Assembly (NCBI GenBank): GCA_918026815.1
Contig: CAKJVC010000017.1
Coordinates: 310,001-374,000, forward strand
DNA from: Chalara sp. BL73
Lineage: Eukaryota; Ascomycota; Leotiomycetes; Helotiales
Direction of reading: 5' to 3'
Length of the DNA: 64,000 nt
A model generated the notes under the pieces. That model was not told the origin of the DNA, did not search any database, and was given only the letters and a program-made list of their open reading frames with translations. The translations under genes were made by a program, and so were the position numbers. How positions within the stretch are numbered: position 1 is the stretch's first letter; every line of letters starts with the position of its first letter. Shown here in pieces: positions 56,801 through 64,000 of this stretch.

Positions 56801-58500
56801 AAACCAGCGTCAGGATAAATGCCCAACTCCTGTCGACGGTTCCCGAAAATGTGCTAATTGTATATACTTGAAGTAAAACCACCGAAGAAAGCAATGTCGT
56901 GTCGGCCATGTCTATGGCCACGTAAACCTTGCTATTGTTGGTGGTGCTTAAATAATGCATCAGTTTGACTGTATAAGAGTTGTGTTTCAATAAACAGTCA
57001 CAGCTATATGAACTTGAATAATTCAATCGAAGTAGTAATGAAGAATTGGTCGAAATAAAGCATAATATAGGGAAAGAAATGATGTTCCTTAGTCTTTCGA
57101 TTGGCTTTACGCTCAGGTATTAGGAGATAATCTACGACCGTGGCGGCGAGGAGATGTTAATCTGAGTGTACTAAAGGGGTGTGGAAAATTAGATGCATGA
57201 CTGCAAGAAAATATAAGCTTACTCTAGCTCCGTATCAAAAACTTGCTATGGAAAGAAATCTTCAAAGAAAAGAGGTCTCGACAAAAAATATCATTCGACA
57301 AAGCAAAGCTTGACTTTGGCACGTTTTCGCTTTCTTTCGTCTTCTGCCTACCTCGGCTGCTTCTTTCCCCATACATTTAACAATTTCTTGGTCCATCTCC
57401 TCTGGCCCGGCGTTGCCTCGGCCATTGCAACAATTACTGCAGCGATGGCCCACCTTGGCCATCGCTTTGATCGTAGGCGAGCTTCATCTCCTGGGCATTT
57501 TTGGCAATATTTCTGGCGCTACAAGAATACTATATATTGAAAATAGGTATCCTCCCTGTTGGGTCATGAACCCACTTACTCTACAGTGGACAGCGATGAT
57601 TCTTAAAAGATGCAACTATTTGCCGATCTCGTCGTAGGGATCAGTGAGTATTAATCGTCTCTGTATACAATAAATTTTCAAAAAGCGAGCTAAGTTAAAC
57701 ATGCTGAGAAATTAGCTTGTTCTGCTGAATCCACGAAGACGCTCGTGATGTGAAATTTTATGGGCAGAGGTACACTGTTCTGGTGATTTATAAAGAGAAG
57801 AATTCCGTGATGGCGCTTTGGGTAGAAATATATATGCCCATTTGAAATGCTTTTTTAATTATTAAACATTTGTGATTGCAATTCAATGCGGACTAAAGCG
57901 GTAACTGGTTCGTCCCGCTAAATGCGGATCGTCATCCACTGAGTCCAGCAGTTAAGGATATGTTATTGTGACTACAAGGCTATAAGGCTATATTCTACTC
58001 CAATCTGATCGTACCCATGATCAGTGCATTCTTCGTAGAACTAATTACGAGATGTAAAATGCCTTCATTCAATAGGTAGACAGAAACTGGAAAGTGTCTC
58101 CGTTATCTGAACTACTATAAAATTCCTCTACCACACAATCCACTTTTTCATCTATGCACATATACACAATTTTACATTGATTGTAACTTTCTACAGTCAT
58201 GAGTAAAGGTCTCTATTTACATCTTATCCCGGTATCTAATTGCGATTGCAGGTATGAAACGCAACCAATTCTCATCTAATATATGTTGCATATTTACATT
58301 TCCATTTATCTGCTAGGAACAAATATAAAACCACTTGTATTTAATCTAGTTATAGTTTATTCAAGTTTGATTTTACGTAGACAAGTCCGTGGATTTAAAT
58401 AGTTATCATAACCCTGTTAAAACCTCGCTTCAATTTCCCTATTTGGCACGCCACAAAGGGGTAGCATGAGTCACTCACACAGGTAACATACTTATCACCA
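53823..58500. other. Gene-poor region, left part (about 4.7 kb)
   Basis: No gene can be supported. Frames are short and broken by stops. Around 55.0-56.0 kb there are several adjacent stretches with fairly even codon composition on the plus strand (for example near AVEHPDPVTAEWLTSRAIS, 55150-55210), which might be remnants of a decayed gene, but I cannot match them to any family. From about 56.3 kb on, AT content rises clearly. No tRNA, rRNA or transposase motif recognised. Confidence 0.5.
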
Positions 58501-58580
58501 CCCTGGCCATATCACCAACCTGGCCACCCTTATAACACACCAAAAATCACGATATTAGCATTTTTATATTTCAACTATTA
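58501..58580 (+). repeat. Left arm of inverted repeat
   Basis: 80-base arm pairing with 58816-58895 in inverted orientation, seven mismatches. Confidence 0.85.
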
Positions 58581-58815
58581 CTTTACAAGGCTTTATAAGA
58601 CTTTATGTATAACGACTTGACTGTACTTCTTATACATAGGTAAAGTTTGAGACTAATACAATTTATAGTTATTTAGAAAATGAAATTACAGAAAGTTATT
58701 TTGGCGTGAAATGCTATATCTAAATCTTTATAATACTAAGCATTTTGAAGTTTAAAACACAGCTAATTTGTATACTCAGAAAACTACGTTATAAATTTTG
58801 GGTTGTTTAAATAAA

Positions 58816-58895
58816 TAATAGTTGAGATATAAAAATGCCAAAATCGTGATTTTTGGTGTGTTTTAAAGGTGGCCATGTTGGTGGTATGGCCAGGG
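58816..58895 (-). repeat. Right arm of inverted repeat
   Basis: Reverse complement of 58501-58580 with seven mismatches. The outer end reads TGGCCAGGG on the plus strand. Confidence 0.85.
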
Positions 58896-58930
58896 CTTAG
58901 TCAGCGCCTTTGATATAAAAACAAAGGAAG

Positions 58931-58947
58931 ATATATATATATATATA
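58931..58947. repeat. (AT)n microsatellite
   Basis: Seventeen bases of alternating A and T just outside the inverted-repeat element, in AT-rich DNA. Confidence 0.8.
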
Positions 58948-61900
58948 AAAGGCTGAATGCCTCATTTTAAAAAGCTTCTCGAAGTAAAGGACTAAGAGAA
59001 AAAAAGTGAACTATCAATAAAACCGGCATTATGGTAGCATTGAATGTGCATTTTAGGTGTTGCTGGTCCTGACTAGGGCGTTCATTCAATTCCTGCAACC
59101 ACTGGTGTCAGATAAATTATTATTCATAACACACTTTGCAAAAGTCATATGGGATTACAATAGAATGGCGTTAAAATTTACGTTTAACAAGTATTATGCG
59201 TGTATAAGGGTCATTCAACATGAGCGCGCTGAGCTAAGGCTGGACTAAATTAAATGGATAATTGAATAATGTCAAAGCTAAATATCTGAAGCTAACCATC
59301 TTCCTCGTCCTTTAATATTGACTGTGTATATGTATTGATAGTGCCGTTGTCATTAAAACTCATTAGTATGCAAAATTCGCTAATTTTCGAATCAAAATTC
59401 CACGGCTAGGCGCATCGTCACGGTGTGATTAACTACTGTGCTGCATGATTTGTCAAAATGGATTTTCATAAGACGTTCAGCTTGATTAAGCGCTCTGAGT
59501 AGAAAGGTCGTAGTTGCTTCCAGTCTACCTTCCCCATGGTCGTCCTCGTTAAGCTAAAGCCGCACAGGGGACTTTCTGGAAAGTACTCGAACAACTAACA
59601 TGGCTCTGTCTTGTTCCAGAATCTAGGAGTCAGCCACTGGCTTAGTTGGTTTGAATCTACCTGTTGGCGACTTAAGGTAACATTCTATTTTTTGATATCG
59701 GCTGTGCGCTGGGCTACGTCGATATCCAAATATTTGATTGAGGACTTGGATTATATGCTTGTCATTGTTTCCTAGGCGGTGGGTAATGATAACTATGGAG
59801 TGGATACTCGCAGTACTGAGGATCCATATTGATTGACATGTAACTGAATCGGGGGTGCTTTACATATACAGTCCATCCTTACCATAACCTGTTTAAGGTA
59901 TGATAGCATTACCTTACGAAACGTAGACGACGCTTCTACAGAGCAATCGCTTGCCTCATGCTCACATCCTTTTTTTCATGCTTAGTTAGTGATGTTGATA
60001 TGCTTCTTAGAGGGAAGTCGTTCACGTGATCGCTGAAAATCAGAGACAGTAGACAATCTTCTATGTTTCTCAGTGCAGATCCTTTCCATCTCCAATACCA
60101 ATCCTACCACCTCCCCAGTGGTCTCGAACCTTTCTGCGAGTGGCAATCTGCAACAAATAGTCGCCAGTCTCACCAGAATCTATCGTTACAGAAATTTATG
60201 AACTCGCAAGAGCGTTTGCCCCGTTATAAAACGCAGCAATAGATGCCGGGAGAAGTCTCTCACACTCTGAAGTATGGGATAAAGGTGTGACTTGATCATT
60301 GGCTTCCTCGGACGTGTCCTCCACAATACCATCCTTGGGAATCTGCTTGACATAACCGTTGTTCCACTGGATATGCGAACTATAGCTAATGGCTCTGTAA
60401 TAGTTAACCCCCCTTGTATCTGGTTGATTTGTTCAGGCTCTCCCAAGCTGATATTATGATCAAGCTGCGTGACCTTGGCCTTAAATATTTCAAACGCTTC
60501 GTAACAATTAACGTGCGCTAGAATATTTTATTTTTGAACGCGCACTATCATAGCTTCTATTATATTTTTTATAGAGCCGTTGAATGAAGCCTTTGAGAGC
60601 CCAGAAGAAGAAGCAGGGGAGCCTTCGAGCTTTGAAAGGATTATTCGACCACTGTTGGATATCCATGGAGGACGATTTATGGTGGTAAGATGAACGGACA
60701 GACCCGGCAGAACCTATGCTATCTTCGCTCTGTGGCATTTGAAACATCAGGGAGGTTTTGTTGCTCTGCATTGACAGGTCTGGGCTACCATCCACCTCCC
60801 AACACTCTGGACGAATCAATTTGAAAGATCGCTACTCCCTCGTATGTTCAGTCTGGGTCTGCGAGTTTCATGGATACCGATAATTTAGGTCATTTTCTCG
60901 GAGTTTTGGGGTATAAAATTAGACCAAATTGACCTTTTGATTCGACAGTACTCTGATGGAAAGGCCATGTCGTTAGCGTTGATGTGATTTCGTTTGTCTA
61001 GTGACTTCTAAGAACTTTCATGGTTTTATCCTTATAGCGGGGCGAAACACCTAGCATGAGTATATCACTAGAGGGGTAGTATGAGTAGAACTGGCTAGTA
61101 AGACCTCTCTCGTGCCTTGAATACACCTTCACGCTCCAATATTTTTAGTGCCACAATAATACTAGTGCTAGATAACTAGGCTAGTTTTTACCTGTCTTGT
61201 TAATGCGTATGCCGAGACGGCAACACAGACAAGTACACTGTAACCGCTCTGCTCTAGAATATTTACTGTGTTTCTTTGGAGTGGTGCTACAAGTTTCGGT
61301 GGACGGTCGAGATTTTGTTGGTAAAGAAAGATAGACGTGGCAATGAAACATACTTTTATGTGGCCAAGCAGGCGCGACATCCATTCAATCATATGAATCA
61401 ATTTATACATGAGCTTAGGTATCGGGACAAATGCCTGTTCGCCGTGGCGGTTAATATGCTGGGTCACATAACAAGGTTAGAAGACAAAATTCAATCATTC
61501 TTAGTGAAAAGTCGAAGTATGTGCAAACACTCTACTTCAATTCGAGTAGAATGAACAAGAGACAACTTGCCCTTGTCATATTGTCATGCCCGAATTTTCT
61601 TAGCAAGGCTAGGTCAACAGTGTCAAGTTGATAGAAATAACATCTGTGATTATCACCGCCGCGCTAGTAGACGCAGCGCACTACGTCTAGATGTGCAGAG
61701 AATGCTTCAATGCGTGATTAATATAAGAAACTCTTTCTATTTGCAACCCCGTCATGCGATCAAGTTTGAGGAATAGAGTTAGCATAACTCTTGGCGACCA
61801 TATGGCTCTACAAATAACCACAAGAACATGGAAAAGAAGTGACTATCCAAGGTGAGGTTAATTTGGCCGATAACTGGATTGGTGCAAATATCAAATATCA

Positions 61901-62189
61901 AAATGGCCGTGCCCCTATCTCCACATGGATCTAAATGAGGATAAAGTTTATTGCCGACATACACAAAACCCAAGACAATGTGTATTTGGCGGAAACGTCT
62001 ATCATGGTAAGAATTTGGATTTTCTATATACAACATGAGAGATGAAGTCCAGATCCACGCAATGCAGCCTGCGCCACCAAACCTTTGATATTCTTACAAC
62101 TCCTTCCCAAAAAAACCTCCCACCGAGTCTTATGTATTATTCAAGAACCAGCGATCTATGACGTTCACACTTGTCTAATGTATTCAATT
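58948..62189. other. Gene-poor region, right part (about 3.2 kb)
   Basis: AT-rich in its first half. Open frames of up to about 100 codons on both strands (for example near 60.5-60.8 and 61.2-61.5 kb) have no recognisable motifs and no plausible splice partners. No RNA gene seen. Confidence 0.45.
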
Positions 62190-63015
62190 TTAGTTTGATT
62201 TGGCAGCCTTCGACTTTCCTGCTTCCGTATGACCTGCAGCCTTTCTTTCCTCGATTTTTCGTTCCTCCGTTGCTACCATGTCTACAATCTGTTAGCAGAA
62301 TATCACCAGATTGGTTGGATATCACTATACCTCTCCATAGATCCTCTCCAGCATAAGCTTCGTGGTGAATTCTTTTCTCAATCATATGTTTATGTTCCGG
62401 GTCATTAGGATCCAACACCTTCACGGTCTCCCACCTTCCTCGGCCCTTATTCGCGTCACCAACCTCAAACGCCGCCGTCGCCACCAAAACAGCCAAAGTC
62501 AAGCCTTGCGCGTAGACTCTTGCTTGCACCAATTTCTGCGCCTTTGTCAAATATGGATTTCGACCCACTAAACCAAGGGCGATGCCCATACTGGCCACCC
62601 ACGACGCCGTGACAATAGGATATCTGTTTTCTCTTCCCCAGTTCTTAGCCTTCTGCCATGAGCTTTCATTCGCCTTTGCCGCTGCAAGCTCCCTCGATGC
62701 TCTATCTTTGTAATCACGACTAGGGTCGCGCGACCATTCATATTTTCGGGAAGCACGATCGGCGGAGATGATGGCTGTAAAGGTTGTGCTCGAGGATACG
62801 AGGAACGCCTTCATGGGCAGAGTAAGGTTTCGAATGATGTGAAATCGGGCATTGGCTGCGTATACCGCTGCTCCTCCCTAAATGTTCTTAGTTTGGGTTA
62901 ACAATATCCGTCCACTTCAACATACCACTGCAAGGCCAATTCCCCCTCCGATAAAGCCACCCTTAAGCGTGGCATTGTAATGTTCCTCCTCTTCTTCCTT
63001 GGTGAGAATCTTCAT
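62190..63015 (-). CDS. RCF2: Rcf2-like mitochondrial respiratory supercomplex factor (HIG1 domain)
   Basis: Three exons, phases consistent: 63015-62926, 62877-62331, 62281-62190 (242 residues). It starts MKILTKEEEEEHYNATLKGGFIGG with a first hydrophobic segment across the first intron (GGGIGLAV/GGAAVYAANARF), followed by KAFLVSS and SADRASRKYE blocks. The HIG_1_N domain in the second half has two membrane segments around YPIVTASWVASMGIALGLVGR and QGLTLAVLVATAAF. The C terminus is basic (KAAGHTEAGKSKAAK). Rcf2 sits in the inner mitochondrial membrane and stabilises and tunes cytochrome c oxidase and its supercomplexes. Housekeeping gene. The last exon is fixed by an acceptor that gives DMVATEERK in frame. 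Confidence 0.9.
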
Positions 63016-63886
63016 TGTCAAACTGTTGTTGCGGAATTGTGGTGCTGCGGAACAGAACGATGTAGGCCCCTTGTGCAAAGCTTATGTTCAGAGTTAGATG
63101 CCCCAAGGTTTTCTCGCTGGTGGTAACGGGTATATGGTATAGCTGGGGCTTCTTTTATTCCTCTTGGTCAAGTACAAATACGTAGTAGAGATTTTTATAC
63201 AAGAAAACTGAAAAAAGAGCCTTGCGTTGTGGTTATGGGACGACGGGAGTGGTATGATGTAGTGGATTTTATTATTTACCTTCGGAAATGTTTCGGGAAA
63301 TCGAGAACTAATAGATAGCAAATCAACGTAAGTAGCCGGCTCTAGAACTCGGGATGCTACCGCGAGATATCGTTAGATCACGCAGGCATGCTAATTTTGT
63401 TTTTATTTTTATATTTTTATTTTCAATTTCAATATCCGTTCAGATCCCGAATTCCCTGACGGAGCAGCATCACGGTGGCGGGATTTGCGGGATGTGAGAG
63501 TTAGCGGGCAGTTGGCTTTGTCTGTACGGAGAAAGGACATTTGCTGATGTGATGCTAATAGTGGGCTGTTCTTGTAATGCTACTGTACTGTATTGTACTT
63601 ATTAAGCCGCCCTTTCCTGTCAGTGCGTCATAAGCCAACAACCGAGGGAAGGCAATCGGAACAGGACAGGAATAGGACAATATAGAGATTTCCGCCTGCT
63701 GTCTCTACCACGACCCGGGGATACTTTCCATTACCCTGCTGACATTAAATATCTAGTGCACGCTCTCTCTTTCTCTCCCTGACTAATATTTAACGCAAGA
63801 CGTCTCTCCTTTTGTGTTTTACATTTCTGAGGAACCTCTCACATAGATTATAGTTGTCGTCGCGATTGAGACTCCAAATTTGGTTT
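63016..63886. promoter_or_regulatory. Divergent spacer between Rcf2-like gene and right-edge gene, 871 bases
   Basis: Upstream region of the leftward Rcf2-like gene and of the frame starting at 63887. Near 63740-63800 there is a CT-rich stretch (CTCTCTCTTTCTCTCCCTGAC), typical of fungal core promoters just before a transcription start. A tRNA-like string at about 63330-63400 was considered and rejected. Confidence 0.45.
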
Positions 63887-64000
63887 ATGACCTCAGGAAA
63901 ATGGCCTATAAGGAATTATGTTGTCCCTGCCATTATCATATTGAATGCCATGGGGGTTTATCGCGCGATCAATGGCGGCGGACCCGCCAAAAACATTATG
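63887..64000 (+). CDS. N terminus of a putative membrane protein (cut by window edge)
   Basis: 38 codons from the ATG at 63887 to the window end without a stop. Residues about 11-22 (YVVPAIIILNAM) form a hydrophobic segment that could be a signal anchor or first membrane span. A CT-rich promoter-like stretch lies about 100 bases upstream. The family cannot be identified from so little sequence, and a second ATG in another frame at 63902 is possible. Confidence 0.4.
   Translation, partial: MTSGKWPIRNYVVPAIIILNAMGVYRAINGGGPAKNIM

Larger units (their letters stand above)
58501..58895. mobile_element. MITE-like foldback element, 395 bases
   Basis: Two imperfect inverted repeats of 80 bases (58501-58580 and 58816-58895) flank a 235-base AT-rich core with no coding potential. 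Counting by eye, the arms differ at seven positions (about 91% identity). Both arms begin CCCTGGCCATA from the outside and include CACCAAAAATCACGAT. The structure fits a non-autonomous DNA transposon (MITE). I cannot define a target-site duplication or superfamily. The left arm overlaps two near-identical 17-base tandem units (TATCACCAnCCTGGCCA) starting just outside the element. Confidence 0.75.

Noticed and set aside
61168..61554. Overlapping 90-100 codon frames on both strands
   Set aside because: Each is a mirror of the other in low-GC DNA, with no motif or splice context.
63330..63400. tRNA-like string on the minus strand (A-box-like and B-box-like words)
   Set aside because: The putative T-arm and acceptor stems do not pair, so I do not call a tRNA.

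Overview
The window is nuclear DNA of a filamentous ascomycete (Pezizomycotina). Genes carry many short introns of about 50-110 bases with GT/AG ends. Recognisable genes are typical of that group: fungal ABC-C transporter, EamA transporter, UstYa-like (DUF3328) protein, multi-modular NRPSs, Dus3, Rab, BAP31/Yet and Rcf2. I cannot name the species.

Layout. (1) 1-168: the 5' end of a metallophosphoesterase gene cut by the window edge. (2) 0.6-35.2 kb: a candidate secondary-metabolite cluster. It holds a one-module NRPS with a terminal reductase (C-A-T-R), a UstYa-like oxidase, an EamA transporter, an acetyl-CoA synthetase paralogue, a glutamine-synthetase-like ligase, an ABC-C exporter, a second NRPS (C-A-T-C-A-T plus half a C domain), an alkyldihydroxyacetonephosphate synthase (AGPS) and a fatty acyl-CoA reductase (FAR). 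(3) 35.3-39.3 kb: a 5'-nucleotidase-type phosphoesterase and a short-chain dehydrogenase, which could belong to the cluster or be its border. (4) 39.8-53.8 kb: housekeeping genes (Rab GTPase, an unknown small protein, GH2 beta-mannosidase, kelch protein, tRNA-dihydrouridine synthase Dus3, BAP31/Yet protein). (5) 53.8-62.2 kb: about 8 kb of AT-rich, gene-poor DNA with a small inverted-repeat element. (6) Rcf2-like gene at 62.2-63.0 kb and the first codons of another gene at the right edge.

The most striking feature is the pair AGPS + FAR directly downstream of, and on the same strand as, the large NRPS. These are the two signature enzymes of glycerol ether-lipid (plasmalogen-type) synthesis. 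FAR makes the fatty alcohol and AGPS swaps it for the acyl group of acyl-DHAP. Ether-lipid synthesis is a peroxisomal animal/protist pathway generally considered absent from higher fungi. My inference is that this locus makes an ether-lipid, or an alkyl-glycerol linked to a short peptide. The SDR and phosphoesterase are possible reductase and phosphatase steps, the acetyl-CoA synthetase and GS-like ligase possible precursor or tailoring enzymes, and the ABC/EamA proteins exporters. No GNPAT-type acyl-DHAP-forming enzyme and no cluster transcription factor are seen in the window.

Caution: the large NRPS and AGPS are interrupted by five or six single-base frame changes. Most sit in homopolymer runs, and all change the frame the same way, as if one base were missing. 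The 5'-nucleotidase has one in the opposite sense. The neighbouring NRPS, ABC, ACS, GS, SDR and FAR genes read cleanly. Either these genes are decaying or, more likely, the sequence has homopolymer-length errors here. Gene models were built by hand from splice signals and protein-family similarity, and no database search was run.
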